Source of the DNA: Anaerolineales bacterium
GTDB lineage: Bacteria > Chloroflexota > Anaerolineae > Anaerolineales > UBA11579
DNA: 64,000 bases
NCBI GenBank assembly: GCA_025808555.1
Contig: CP075526.1
Location: forward strand, 1,318,712-1,382,711
Reading direction: 5' to 3'
Part shown: one piece after another, positions 42,065 through 50,827 of the stretch
How positions within the stretch are numbered: position 1 is the stretch's first letter
Layout of the letters: the number at the start of each line of letters is the position of its first letter
Notes under the pieces: model-generated
The model's database searches: none
Seen by the model: the letters and a program-made list of their open reading frames with translations, nothing else
Told to the model about the DNA's origin: nothing
Translations under genes and position numbers: made by a program

Positions 42065-44308
42065 TTAGCGGCGACCGCCGCGGAAACCACCGCGGTCACG
42101 ACCACCGTCTCGGCCGCGGCCGCCATCGCGGCCACCCCGACCGCCGCGGTCACCGCCGCCGTTGCCACGCGGGCGGCTAGCGCCGCCCTTGTCCTTCTCG
42201 CGGGCTTCTTCAGCGGTCCAGCCTTCGAGAACGGCCTGGCGGCTGAGGCGGATCTTGCCGCTGGGGTCAACATCGGTGACCATGACGGTGAGTTCGTCGC
42301 CAACCTGGGCCACGCTCTCCACGCTCTCGACGTGGTTGCTGTCGAGCTGGGAGATGTGCACCATGCCGTCAATGTTGGGGAGGATCTCGACAAAGGCGCC
42401 AAAGTCAGTGGTGCGTACGACCTTGCCGGTGTAGACCTTGCCGATCTCGGCGGTCTCGGTGAGGGCCTCGATGCGCTCGCGGGCGATGCGGGCCTTCTCG
42501 CCGCTGTCTGAGGCGATGAAGACCGTGCCGTCATCGGCGATATCGATCTTAGCGCCACTCTCTTCCTGAATGGCGCGGATGGTCTTGCCGCCTGGGCCAA
42601 TGACCGCGCCGATCTTCTCGATGGGCACCATGACGGTGGTGATGCGCGGGGCATGGTCCTTCAGGTCTGCACGTGGTGCAGCCAGCACTTCAAGCATCTT
42701 GTCGAGGATGTGCTTTCGGCCTTCCTTGGCCTGGGTCAGTGCTTCGGCCATCATGGCCGGAGTCAAGCCGGAGATCTTGATGTCCATCTGCAGGGCGGTG
42801 ATGCCCTTATCAGTGCCGGCGACCTTGAAATCCATATCGCCCAGATGGTCTTCGATGCCCTGGATGTCGCTCAGGATCTGGTACTTGCTGCCATCGGTGA
42901 TGAGGCCCATGGCGATACCGGAAACGGGGGCCTTGATGGGCACACCAGCATCCATGAGCGCCAAGGTGCTGCCGCATACCGAGCCCATGGAGGTGCTGCC
43001 GTTGGAGGACAGGCACTCGGAGACCAGGCGCAGTGTGTAGGGGAACTCTTTCTCTGTCGGGAGCACGGCTACCAAGGCGCGCTCAGCGAGAGCGCCATGG
43101 CCGATCTCGCGGCGGGAGGAGCCGCGCAGCGGGCGGGCTTCACCGGTGGAGTACGGCGGGAAGTTGTAATGGTGCATATAGCGCTTGGTGTTGATAGGAG
43201 TGAGGTTGTCCAGCTCCTGCGCTTCCTTGGGCGTGCCCAAGGTGGTCAGGGTAAGCACCTGGGTCTCGCCGCGGGTGAACAGGCCGGAGCCGTGGGCACG
43301 CGGGCTGAGGTCAACCTCGCACCAAATGGGGCGGATCTCGGTGGGCTTGCGGCCGTCGGGGCGCTTGCCGTCGTTGATGATGCGGCGGCGCACTACGGCT
43401 TTCTCGGCCGAGGTGTAGGCTTCCTTCACCTGGCCGGCCAGCACGGCGTCGTCGCCGCCCAACTCTTCGACAATCGTGTCGCGCAGCAGGTCGATAGCCT
43501 CATACTGAGCCGCTTTGCCCTTGGTGTTCTCGAGAATGTTCTCGAGTTCGCTCTCGGCGCGGGCCAGCACTTTCTTCTTTAGCTCTTCGTCAATGCTGAA
43601 CTTGGGATAGTCGCGCTTGGGCTTGCCCACCGCGGCGGCCAACTCCAGCTGGATATCGATCAGGGGCTGCAGGGCCTGGTGGCCGAGAACGAGAGCGGCA
43701 GCCATGGCGTCTTCGTCCACCTCGTTGGCACCGCATTCCACCATCAGGATGGCTTCACGTGTGCCGGCGATGCGCAGGTCAAGATCGGATTCGGGGAGCT
43801 GGCTGTAGGTGGGGTTGACCACGAACTCGCCATTGATGCGGCCCACGCGCACCGCGCCGACCGGCCCGTTCCACGGGATGTCTGAGATCATGATGGCGGC
43901 CGAGGCGGCGTTGACGGCGATGACGTCAAGCACGTTCTCAGTGTCGGCGGACAATGCGGTCATGATGACCTGAACGTCATTGCGCAGGTCTTTGGGGAAC
44001 AGCGGGCGCAGCGGACGGTCAGTTAAGCGCGAGGTGAGGATGGCTACTTCAGTGGGGCGGCCCTCACGGCGGAAGAAGGAGCCGGGGATCCGGCCGCCGG
44101 CGTACATGCGCTCTTCAAAGTCCACGCTGAGCGGGAAGAAGTCAATGCCCATGCGCGGGTTGGCGCTCATAGTGGCGGTGGCCAAGATGAGCGATTCGCC
44201 GATGCGGGCCGTGACGGCGCCGCCAGCCAAGCGGGCCAGCTTGCCGGTTTCCAGGGTGATGCTTTGATTGCCAACAGTGGCGGTGTAACTGTGTACTTCT
44301 GGTTTCAT
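42065..44308 (-). CDS. pnp: Polyribonucleotide nucleotidyltransferase (PNPase)
   Basis: Phosphorolytic 3'-5' exoribonuclease for RNA decay. 747 residues: two RNase PH domains (the second with the catalytic FKVAGTDKGITALQMD), a KH domain (VIGPGGKTIRAIQEESGAKI) and an S1 domain (GKVYTGKVVRTTDFGAFVEI). The C-terminus is an unusual RGG-rich tail of about 45 residues (RGGRGGRDGGRGRDGG), which should bind RNA. I chose the ATG at 44308, which has aggagag upstream. It lies downstream of rpsO, the classic rpsO-pnp order. Confidence 0.96.
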   Translation of the reverse strand: MKPEVHSYTATVGNQSITLETGKLARLAGGAVTARIGESLILATATMSANPRMGIDFFPLSVDFEERMYAGGRIPGSFFRREGRPTEVAILTSRLTDRPLRPLFPKDLRNDVQVIMTALSADTENVLDVIAVNAASAAIMISDIPWNGPVGAVRVGRINGEFVVNPTYSQLPESDLDLRIAGTREAILMVECGANEVDEDAMAAALVLGHQALQPLIDIQLELAAAVGKPKRDYPKFSIDEELKKKVLARAESELENILENTKGKAAQYEAIDLLRDTIVEELGGDDAVLAGQVKEAYTSAEKAVVRRRIINDGKRPDGRKPTEIRPIWCEVDLSPRAHGSGLFTRGETQVLTLTTLGTPKEAQELDNLTPINTKRYMHHYNFPPYSTGEARPLRGSSRREIGHGALAERALVAVLPTEKEFPYTLRLVSECLSSNGSTSMGSVCGSTLALMDAGVPIKAPVSGIAMGLITDGSKYQILSDIQGIEDHLGDMDFKVAGTDKGITALQMDIKISGLTPAMMAEALTQAKEGRKHILDKMLEVLAAPRADLKDHAPRITTVMVPIEKIGAVIGPGGKTIRAIQEESGAKIDIADDGTVFIASDSGEKARIARERIEALTETAEIGKVYTGKVVRTTDFGAFVEILPNIDGMVHISQLDSNHVESVESVAQVGDELTVMVTDVDPSGKIRLSRQAVLEGWTAEEAREKDKGGASRPRGNGGGDRGGRGGRDGGRGRDGGRDRGGFRGGRR

Positions 44309-44330
44309 ATCTCTCCTATAGGCGCATTTC

Positions 44331-44369
44331 ACCTACAGGGCTGCACGCGCAGGGTGAAAATGCACCTGG
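44331..44369 (-). promoter_or_regulatory. Possible leader hairpin of pnp
   Basis: Near-complementary arms gcgcatttcacct and gggtgaaaatgca flank a 16-base loop just upstream of the pnp ribosome binding site. In E. coli a pnp leader hairpin is cut by RNase III for autoregulation; the position here is similar, but the sequence gives no proof of the same mechanism. Confidence 0.35.
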
Positions 44370-44513
44370 CCCGCCTGTTGAGGAACTGGTAACTGCAGAC
44401 AATCTGCGAGCAAATTATCAGCAAGTGCCAATGCCCCTAACGAGCGGGTAACTAGTTTGTAGGGGCTTAGTGTATCCGCAAATGCGCCCGCATGCCCCGT
44501 TGAGGGCGGGCTA

Positions 44514-44552
44514 ACAAAATAGTGGATATGCTCAGCATATCCACTATTTGTG
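44514..44552 (-). terminator. Terminator between rpsO and pnp
   Basis: A 14 base-pair stem (aaatagtggatatg / catatccactattt) with a 5-base loop, 6 bases after the rpsO stop. Because pnp follows on the same strand, it probably ends most rpsO transcripts or acts as a processing site. Confidence 0.75.
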
Positions 44553-44557
44553 TTTTG

Positions 44558-44836
44558 CTACTTGGTTTTGCGGCGGATATTGAGCCGATCCGCTAGCGCA
44601 ACGTAGGCATCGTAGTCCCTGTTGCGCAAGTAATGCAGCAGGCGACGGCGTTGGCCCACCAGCTTTACCAGACCGCGGCGGGAAGCCACATCTTTCTTGT
44701 GGGTTTGCCCATGGGCAGTGAGCTGTTGAATGCGATTGGTCAGCAGGGCAATCTGTACCTCGGTAGAGCCGGTATCACCCTCTGCGCGGCGGTAGTCGCC
44801 AATGATCTGGTTCTTGGTGTCTTTGGTTAACGGCAT
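44558..44836 (-). CDS. rpsO: 30S ribosomal protein S15
   Basis: A 92-residue 16S rRNA-binding protein of the small subunit. The full signature is present, including TGSTEVQIALLTNRI and the helix LLHYLRNRDYDAYVAL. Canonical length. An aaggagatg ribosome binding site precedes the ATG. A structured leader upstream may allow autoregulation. Confidence 0.98.
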   Translation of the reverse strand: MPLTKDTKNQIIGDYRRAEGDTGSTEVQIALLTNRIQQLTAHGQTHKKDVASRRGLVKLVGQRRRLLHYLRNRDYDAYVALADRLNIRRKTK

Positions 44837-44878
44837 GACGTCTGCATCTCCTTTGTATTAGCAGGTCTCCGAGCAGGC

Positions 44879-44930
44879 AGGTGGCCCGAATGGGTTTGCC
44901 GCCTACTGGTCGAGTCAAGGCAGGATTATA
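44879..44930 (-). promoter_or_regulatory. rpsO promoter and structured leader
   Basis: On the minus strand an extended -10 (tggtataat, hexamer at 44925-44930) starts a leader of about 80 bases. Within it aggcggc and gccacct (44879-44904) can pair with one C-A mismatch around an inner ccc-attc-ggg hairpin. S15 autoregulates through unrelated leader structures in several phyla, so this is a candidate S15-binding element. Confidence 0.45.
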
Positions 44931-44977
44931 CCAGCTAGCTAGCGAAATGGAGATTGGCCACTGCTCAACGGGAGCAA

Positions 44978-45769
44978 TTATTTGGCCAATTCCCGCAGGC
45001 TGGCTTGCATGTCGGCGGGCAGTTGCCGGATGACCTGGCGTGCTACCCAGCGGGCGCCTTCGGTGGGCTGGGCGGCGAGGAGCTGGCCAAGAAAATAGGC
45101 AGTCTCTTTTGGGCTGCGGTCCGCCAGCGTGTTGAGCAGATCGGCCAGGAAGGGCTGCAGTTTGCGCGGCGGGTCCTGGCTGATGGGCCTGAGGAGGGCA
45201 AATAGAGACGGCAGATTAGCAAACTCGCCCATCGTAAGCAGGGTCTGCAGGCTACCGAGGCTAAGGATCTGCTTGCGGCTTTCGTTGCTGCTCAGCAGCT
45301 GCTGAGCGAAGTTGAGTAAGCCTGCGGGGTCGTTTTGTGCGATGGTGCGTGGGCCGCGCTGGTACAGTTCAGCGACCAGCAGCTCTTCCTGATTTTCAGC
45401 GGCCCAGGCTTCAAGGCGGGTGGTGATCTCGGCCACCGGCGCGGGCGTTGCGCCCAGCATGCGGATTGCGAGCTGGCGGGTCTCGAAACTGCGGCGCTCC
45501 CACAGGGCGTCTGCAACTGACAGAGCGGCAGCTGGCTGCTGGCCGGCTTGCAGCCCCATTTCCAATTCCAGCCGTTTGAGGACCGGCGGCGGCACCTCGA
45601 AACTGAAGATGACAGGACGCAGGCCCTTTATGCGTCCGTGGCGATGGACAGGTGTGGAATAACTTTGCAGCAGTCGCTCAAGCTGTTTGAGATAAGCCTG
45701 CGGGTCGGTGAAGTGATCTGAAAGTTGAGCAGCTTCCTGCTGTAGCTGCCCAAGCTGTACGCTGGGCAT
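44978..45769 (-). CDS. HEAT-repeat-like protein, possibly AlkD-type DNA alkylation repair
   Basis: A 263-residue all-helical protein. The region ADALWERRSFETRQLAIRML resembles the start of AlkD-like DNA glycosylases, which are built of HEAT repeats; the rest shows regular helix pairs. Catalytic residues could not be verified. The ATG at 45769 overlaps the stop of the upstream LOG-family gene as ATGA, so the two are coupled; the longer upstream reading frame is not credible coding sequence. Confidence 0.55.
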   Translation of the reverse strand: MPSVQLGQLQQEAAQLSDHFTDPQAYLKQLERLLQSYSTPVHRHGRIKGLRPVIFSFEVPPPVLKRLELEMGLQAGQQPAAALSVADALWERRSFETRQLAIRMLGATPAPVAEITTRLEAWAAENQEELLVAELYQRGPRTIAQNDPAGLLNFAQQLLSSNESRKQILSLGSLQTLLTMGEFANLPSLFALLRPISQDPPRKLQPFLADLLNTLADRSPKETAYFLGQLLAAQPTEGARWVARQVIRQLPADMQASLRELAK

Positions 45770-46311
45770 CAGGCAGCCAGGGCCTCGGCCAGCAAACTGA
45801 CGGCATGATCTATGTCCTCGGCGTAACTGAGCAGCTCGCGATGAGCAGGGCGAATGTGCTCGTCCTGTGCTTCGATGAGGGCCAGCATGGTGCGGCGCCA
45901 GCCATCCCCGATCAGGATCAACGGGCGAGTGGGCATGGCGCTGGTTTGCATCTGGCTCCACATGGTGACGATCTCGTCCAGGGTGCCGATGCCGCCGGGC
46001 AGCGCCAGGGCGGCATCACACGAATCGATCAGGCAATATAGCCGCTCGCGCAGGGTAGGGAACTTGCGCTCCTCGAGCACCCAGGGGTTGTGTCTGGCGG
46101 CGCGCCAATCTTCGATCTGCTGGCAGGTGACCCCGACCACATGGCCGCCAGCCTCGGCCGCGCCGCGCGAGGCGGCTTCCATGGTGCCCATGTAGCCACC
46201 GGTGAGCACCGTGTGGCCGGCGCCCGCCAGAAGCTGGCCAAGGCGGCGAGCTTCTTCATAGGCGGGCTGACCGGGCTGGGGTGAAGCGGAGCCGAAAATG
46301 GTGATGTTCAT
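45769..46311 (-). CDS. LOG-family (lysine decarboxylase-like) Rossmann protein
   Basis: A 180-residue protein with the TIGR00730/LOG fold. The nucleotide-binding and catalytic motif PGGIGTLDEI is present, with TGGYMGTMEAASRGA earlier. LOG proteins release the base from nucleoside 5'-monophosphates, making cytokinins in some organisms; others have unknown roles in bacteria. It begins 24 bases after the O-methyltransferase gene and overlaps the HEAT-like gene by 4 bases. Confidence 0.82.
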   Translation of the reverse strand: MNITIFGSASPQPGQPAYEEARRLGQLLAGAGHTVLTGGYMGTMEAASRGAAEAGGHVVGVTCQQIEDWRAARHNPWVLEERKFPTLRERLYCLIDSCDAALALPGGIGTLDEIVTMWSQMQTSAMPTRPLILIGDGWRRTMLALIEAQDEHIRPAHRELLSYAEDIDHAVSLLAEALAA

Positions 46312-46335
46312 GGCCAGTATTTTACTGAACCAGGC

Positions 46336-46983
46336 TTATTCAACAATTGTCAGCGCAAAGCCATCATAGCCTTTGCTGCCCACGGTTTGGATGACAGTGT
46401 TGTTTGTGGAGCGGCCCAGTGTCTGCAATAGCGCACGCGCTCCGGCGCTATTGGCATCCTGCCCTTCGACGACCTGGCCATTGCGCACGACATTGTCGCT
46501 GATGATGAGGCCGCCCTTGCGGGTGAGCTGCTGCGCCCATTTGAAATAGTTTGGCAGATTGGGCTTGTCGGCATCGAGGAAGCACAGGTCGAACCCGGAG
46601 GCGAACTCTGGCAGCAAACTGGGCAGGGTTTCCAGCGCCGGGCCAACGCGCAGCTCGATGCGCTCGGCCAGGCCTGCGGTGGCAAAGTTGGCACGGGCCA
46701 CTTCGGCATGCTTGGGCTCAGCCTCCAGTGTGACCAGCAGGCCATCGGCAGGCAGGGCGCGGGCCAGCCAGATACCGCTGTAGCCAGCCAGAGTGCCGAT
46801 CTCCAGGATACGCCTGGCACCAATGGCGCGGGCCAGAATATAGAGGAACTGCCCTTGCATAGCAGACACCTGGATGCTGGGCATGCCAGCCTGCTCAGCG
46901 GTGCGTAGGGCGGCGGCGAGGATGTGGTCTTCTGGGGCGAGTAGCCCTTCAAGGAATTTGTCTACGGCTTGCCAAGGTTCCAT
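46336..46983 (-). CDS. Class I O-methyltransferase (catechol-type, COG4122-like)
   Basis: A 215-residue SAM-dependent methyltransferase of the family that includes catechol and caffeoyl-CoA O-methyltransferases. Motif I is ILEIGTLAGYSGIWLA, and the metal-binding Asp region FLDADKPNLPNYF is present, so it is expected to need a divalent cation. The acceptor substrate is unknown. Confidence 0.85.
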   Translation of the reverse strand: MEPWQAVDKFLEGLLAPEDHILAAALRTAEQAGMPSIQVSAMQGQFLYILARAIGARRILEIGTLAGYSGIWLARALPADGLLVTLEAEPKHAEVARANFATAGLAERIELRVGPALETLPSLLPEFASGFDLCFLDADKPNLPNYFKWAQQLTRKGGLIISDNVVRNGQVVEGQDANSAGARALLQTLGRSTNNTVIQTVGSKGYDGFALTIVE

Positions 46984-47037
46984 GAATAAAGTGTACTGCG
47001 TCTTGGTCTACCAAGATAGTGGAGCATATGCATGCTG

Positions 47038-47772
47038 TCATAGTCTCAGGCCTTTGGTGCCATAGATGGCGCTGGCACATCCGAAGAAGAACTCTGAGTA
47101 GGATGTCTCAAGACCCGCAAGACGAAAGATGGCCTGGGCGCGCCGCGTATTCTTGAACAAGCGCGTGTATTGGGCAAGCATGCGGTAGTTTTCAGGATTG
47201 CCAAGCATAAGGCGCCCAATCAACGGGATGCAATGCTCTAGATAGAACATGTAGGGCAATTGCAAGAGGAGCGAGGCGGGAACAGAGATCTCTACTAGGG
47301 CAAAGGTGCCACCCGGCCTGAGCACGCGGGCTATTTCGGCGGCAAGGGTATGTAGTTGCGCTTCGGAAAATGTCTTGAGGCCAAAGGTGGAAATGACCGT
47401 ATCCAGGCTGCTGGCTGCCAGCGAAGAGACCAGGGCATTTTGATTTGAAGGGTGCACATTGCCATAGCGAGTATAGGCTTTCGTTAGGAGCGACAGCTCC
47501 ACCATGCGGCTGGAGATATCAAATGCAAAGACCTGGCCGCCAGACCCGATGGCAGCCAGCACTTGCGGCCATGCTTCGCCCTGGCCGGACATGAAGTCGC
47601 CTACGCGGGCTGCAGGCTTCAGTGCTGCCAAGCGCACACACTGCCTGCGCCATAGCCAGGCAAAGCCAAAGGATGAAACTAGATTGACCACTCCATACGT
47701 GGCCGACATCTCATTGAAGAGTTGCTTGATGTAAAGGGGATCGTAGAACTTCTCAGGGGTTGCTGGTCGCAT
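47038..47772 (-). CDS. Class I SAM-dependent methyltransferase (UbiE/COQ5-like)
   Basis: A 244-residue methyltransferase. Motif I is VGDFMSGQGEAW, a variant of the usual DxGxGxG, followed by FAFDISSRMVEL and the UbiE-type ISTFGLKTF. A long hydrophobic segment (LLLQLPYMFYLEHCIPLIGRL) suggests a lipid-like acceptor or membrane contact. I chose the ATG at 47772; it overlaps the DNA methyltransferase gene by 20 bases and has ggggga directly upstream. Confidence 0.75.
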   Translation of the reverse strand: MRPATPEKFYDPLYIKQLFNEMSATYGVVNLVSSFGFAWLWRRQCVRLAALKPAARVGDFMSGQGEAWPQVLAAIGSGGQVFAFDISSRMVELSLLTKAYTRYGNVHPSNQNALVSSLAASSLDTVISTFGLKTFSEAQLHTLAAEIARVLRPGGTFALVEISVPASLLLQLPYMFYLEHCIPLIGRLMLGNPENYRMLAQYTRLFKNTRRAQAIFRLAGLETSYSEFFFGCASAIYGTKGLRL

Positions 47773-48664
47773 CTTTCCCCCGAGTAATTCTTGTTTCGGC
47801 CAGCTTGATGTACTTCTTATCCATCTCGTAGCCAACGTAGCTGCGGCCGGCCTTGAAGGCGGCGATGGCGGTGGTGCCGCTACCCATGAAGGGGTCCAGG
47901 ACCACCTCGCCCGGAAAGGTGTAAAGTTCGATCAGGCGGCGGGGCAACTCTTCGGGAAAGGGCGCGGGATGACCGATCTTTTTGGCGGATACGGTGGGGA
48001 AGCTCCATACGCTTTTGGTGTTTTGTAGGAAATCATCTCTCTCGCTGGTGAAACGTTTAGCGTCCGTAGGCGCCGGGCGGCCGAAGCGATCTTTACTGAA
48101 TACGAGGATGTATTCATGCACGTCTCGCAAGGTGGGGTTGCTGGCGCTGCGCCAGGAGCCCCACGCAGTCGAACCGCCGGCGGAGCTGGCCTTATCCCAA
48201 ATGATTTCGCCGCGCATCAGGTAGCCCAGGGCTAGCATGTCGTTGATGATGAAAGCGTGCAGGGGGATGTAAGGCTTGCGGCCCAGGTTGGCCACGTTGA
48301 TGCAGGCGCGGCCGCCAGGCACCAGCACGCGCAATGTCTCAGCCCATACACGGCGAAGCATACCCAGGTATTGCTCTAGATCCAGATCTTTGTCGTACTC
48401 TTTGCCGGCGTTGTAAGGCGGAGAAGTGACCATGAGATGGACACTGTTGTCTGGCAGCTCGTGCATGTCTTCGCTGCTGTGGCCGAAGATGCGGTTAAGC
48501 GTCTCAGCTGGCAGTTCGGTTTGAGCGTAAGGAGTGTTGGTTTCAGTGGGGAGCTTGGCGTACAGGGAGCTGTTATAGAAGCCACTGGCATCGTGGTTCT
48601 CTCGGCTGGAGGAGCCAAACGCGCGGCTGTGCGTACCCTTGGGGCGGCGTTTGGCGGGTGCCAT
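47753..48664 (-). CDS. Solitary site-specific DNA methyltransferase (beta-class, N4-cytosine or N6-adenine)
   Basis: A 303-residue DNA methyltransferase. The catalytic motif IV is TSPPY (residues 80-84) and the SAM motif DPFMGSGTT follows near residue 262, so the order is IV then I, the beta class. TSPPY is more common in N4-cytosine enzymes. A separate target-recognition domain lies between them. No restriction endonuclease gene is adjacent, so it is probably an orphan methyltransferase with an epigenetic or protective role. A -10-like TACATT 6 bases before the ATG suggests its own leaderless promoter. Confidence 0.85.
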   Translation of the reverse strand: MAPAKRRPKGTHSRAFGSSSRENHDASGFYNSSLYAKLPTETNTPYAQTELPAETLNRIFGHSSEDMHELPDNSVHLMVTSPPYNAGKEYDKDLDLEQYLGMLRRVWAETLRVLVPGGRACINVANLGRKPYIPLHAFIINDMLALGYLMRGEIIWDKASSAGGSTAWGSWRSASNPTLRDVHEYILVFSKDRFGRPAPTDAKRFTSERDDFLQNTKSVWSFPTVSAKKIGHPAPFPEELPRRLIELYTFPGEVVLDPFMGSGTTAIAAFKAGRSYVGYEMDKKYIKLAETRITRGKDATSNP

Positions 48665-48714
48665 GGGCGAAATGTAACAGAAAATCGTTGACTAGAGAAA
48701 GTGAGTGGCGGTCC

Positions 48715-49806
48715 TTAGCTGGGCCAGACCGCACCGGCGCGGACGACGCCATTGTCTGGCACGCTGTCTTTGACCGTGGCGCCGTTGCCAATACGAGCCA
48801 GGTTGCCGATGTGCACATTTAGATTGATGGTGACCCCCATGCCGATCAGCGTACCGCGGCCCACCTGTACGCTGCCGGCCAGGATGCTGCCGGGGGCCAG
48901 GTTGGCGTACTCTTCCAGCACACAGTCATGCGAGACGATGACGCCGGTGTTGACGATGACGCCTTTGCCAACTCGCGCGTCTGAGCCAACATAGGCATGC
49001 GGGAAAACCTGCACGCCTGGGCCGAGCTGGGCGCTGGGCTCGATCACTGCGCTGGGGTGCACCAATGTGGGCAACTCAAAGCCGGCGGCCCCCAAGCGAT
49101 CAAATACGGCGATGCGGGTGCTCATGGCGCCGATGCCGCCCACGGCGTTGAGCGCACGCGTGCAGCCGGCGGCGTGCAAGGCGGCCAGCGCCGCTTCGCC
49201 GCCGATGACGGTGCTATCTAATACGGGGTCACCCGGTTGGCGGCTGTCGTCTATGACGCCGGCCAGCGTGTATCCGCCAGCGGCGCGCAGCAGGTCGATC
49301 ACGGCTTTCCCGTGGCCGCCGCCCCCGTAGACGATGACGGAATTAGGCAGCTTTGCCGAGTCAGGAATGGCGAACGCAGCTTGCCCAGTTTGGGAGGCGA
49401 GTTTGGCGATGTAGTCCTCGGTGATTATGGGGCCAATGGGCAGGGTGGAGAGCTCAATGCCGCGTTTGTGGGCCAATTGGAGAGCAGGCTGAGTGATGCG
49501 CAGCCCATCCGGTACGCCAGACTGTGTTTCTGACTTGGTTTTGGGCGCTTGCCAGTCTTTACTGGGCGCAAGATACAGCAAGACCTGGCCAGCGGGCAGC
49601 ATGTCGCCTTGTTTGGCTTGCAGCCCGGCAACAAAGCCATCCGTATCTGCGAGGAGCTCAAAGGTGGATTTGGTGGTTTCCAAAGTGGCCAGCGTATCGC
49701 CCTTGGCGACCCTGGCGCCGTTGGAGATAGGAAGGCCAACCAGACGGGCCTCAGTTTCGTTGGGGTTGATCAGTGGAACGTGAACAGTCTTGGCGGCTTC
49801 AGACAT
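48715..49806 (-). CDS. E2-like fusion: lipoyl domain + peripheral-subunit-binding domain + PglD/NeuD sugar acyltransferase
   Basis: A 363-residue protein with the architecture of a dehydrogenase E2 subunit but another catalytic domain. Residues 1-78 are a lipoyl/biotinyl domain with the modified Lys in LETTKSTFEL (Lys46). Residues about 101-136 match the E1/E3-binding domain (ITQPALQLAHKRGIEL...IITEDYIAKLA). Residues about 154-363 are a NeuD/PglD acyltransferase: nucleotide-binding VYGGGGHGKAVIDLL, then a left-handed beta helix with the catalytic His292 in VSHDCVLEEY. It is the last gene of an operon with E1 alpha and beta, which are 7 bases upstream. Inference: acyl groups made by E1 are passed from the lipoyl arm to an amino-sugar. 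Confidence 0.88.
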   Translation of the reverse strand: MSEAAKTVHVPLINPNETEARLVGLPISNGARVAKGDTLATLETTKSTFELLADTDGFVAGLQAKQGDMLPAGQVLLYLAPSKDWQAPKTKSETQSGVPDGLRITQPALQLAHKRGIELSTLPIGPIITEDYIAKLASQTGQAAFAIPDSAKLPNSVIVYGGGGHGKAVIDLLRAAGGYTLAGVIDDSRQPGDPVLDSTVIGGEAALAALHAAGCTRALNAVGGIGAMSTRIAVFDRLGAAGFELPTLVHPSAVIEPSAQLGPGVQVFPHAYVGSDARVGKGVIVNTGVIVSHDCVLEEYANLAPGSILAGSVQVGRGTLIGMGVTINLNVHIGNLARIGNGATVKDSVPDNGVVRAGAVWPS

Positions 49807-49813
49807 CAAGGCT

Positions 49814-50827
49814 TTATACCATTTCCCGCGCGGCGGAGACGATGTCCTCGACAGAGGGCAAGGCGGCATCTTCCAGGTTGCGGGCGGCAGGTATCGGTGC
49901 CTCTGCGGCCGCCACGCGACGGGCCGCTTGTAAGCGACCGCCTAATTGTTGAGCGGCGCGTGCCAGTTGCTCGGCGCCCCAGCCGAGGGAGTATGTGCCT
50001 TCTTCGACGGTGAGCAAGCGGCCACTGCGTTGCAGGGAGTCCTGCAGCGCAGGCTCCAGGGTGCCGGCAGCGGGCAATGGAGCGAGCTGGGTGGGTACTA
50101 CCAGCTCGCAAAAAAGCTCGTGCTGGAAGGCAAGCTGGGTCAGGGCCTCGCGAGCGAGATCGGCCATGTAGCCGTAGGCGGTGAGGGTGAGCCGGGGGGC
50201 GGGTGCGCCCTTGAGGCGCAAGGTGTGCGTGGGGGCGAATTCGCCCGGGCTGACCTGGATCTCAAAATCAGCGAGCGCGGCGGAGTCCAAAATTTGCTTT
50301 GGGTACAACACCTTATTCTCGATAAAGAGCACGGGAACGTTCTGTTCCAGGATGGCGCGGCGCAGCAATTCGCCAGGCTCGCTGAGGGTATTGGGCGCCA
50401 GGACGCGCAGACCGGGCACCCCCAGGTAGAGCTTCTCCAGCGTTTGGCTGTGGGTGGGGCCGTAGCCGCGCCGCCCGCCCATGGGCGTGCGGATGACGAC
50501 GGGCACGTTGGCGGCGCCATTGAACATGGCGGGAAATTTGGTGATGCTGTTGATGAGCTGGTCGGCTATCAGGGTGCTGAAATCGCCGAACATGAGCTCC
50601 ACCACGGGGCGCAGGCCGCGCAGAGCCATGCCGGCGCCCACGCCGGCGATGGCGGCCTCGGATACGGGGCTGGTCCAGACGCGGTCAGGGTATTGGCTGG
50701 AGAGGCCGCGGCTGACTTTGAAAGCGCCGCCATATGGGTCTAGCAGATCTTCGCCAATCAGATAGACGCGCTCGTCGGCGAAGGCGGCATGTAGGCCGCG
50801 GTTGAGGGATTCGAGTACGCTGGTCAT
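49814..50827 (-). CDS. 2-oxoacid dehydrogenase E1 component, beta subunit
   Basis: The beta half of a thiamine-diphosphate-dependent dehydrogenase, 337 residues. The cofactor-binding Glu lies in PVSEAAIAGVGAGMA; the C-terminal transketolase domain ends normally. It pairs with the E1 alpha encoded immediately upstream, with an ATGA overlap. The substrate 2-oxoacid cannot be told; pyruvate is the simplest guess. The normal partners, a CoA-acyltransferase E2 and an E3 dihydrolipoamide dehydrogenase, are not present nearby. Confidence 0.9.
   Translation of the reverse strand: MTSVLESLNRGLHAAFADERVYLIGEDLLDPYGGAFKVSRGLSSQYPDRVWTSPVSEAAIAGVGAGMALRGLRPVVELMFGDFSTLIADQLINSITKFPAMFNGAANVPVVIRTPMGGRRGYGPTHSQTLEKLYLGVPGLRVLAPNTLSEPGELLRRAILEQNVPVLFIENKVLYPKQILDSAALADFEIQVSPGEFAPTHTLRLKGAPAPRLTLTAYGYMADLAREALTQLAFQHELFCELVVPTQLAPLPAAGTLEPALQDSLQRSGRLLTVEEGTYSLGWGAEQLARAAQQLGGRLQAARRVAAAEAPIPAARNLEDAALPSVEDIVSAAREMV

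Noticed and set aside
44309-44557. Small gene between rpsO and pnp
   Set aside because: Neither strand has a frame with a start, ribosome binding site and coding-like composition; the stretch is explained by a terminator and a leader hairpin.
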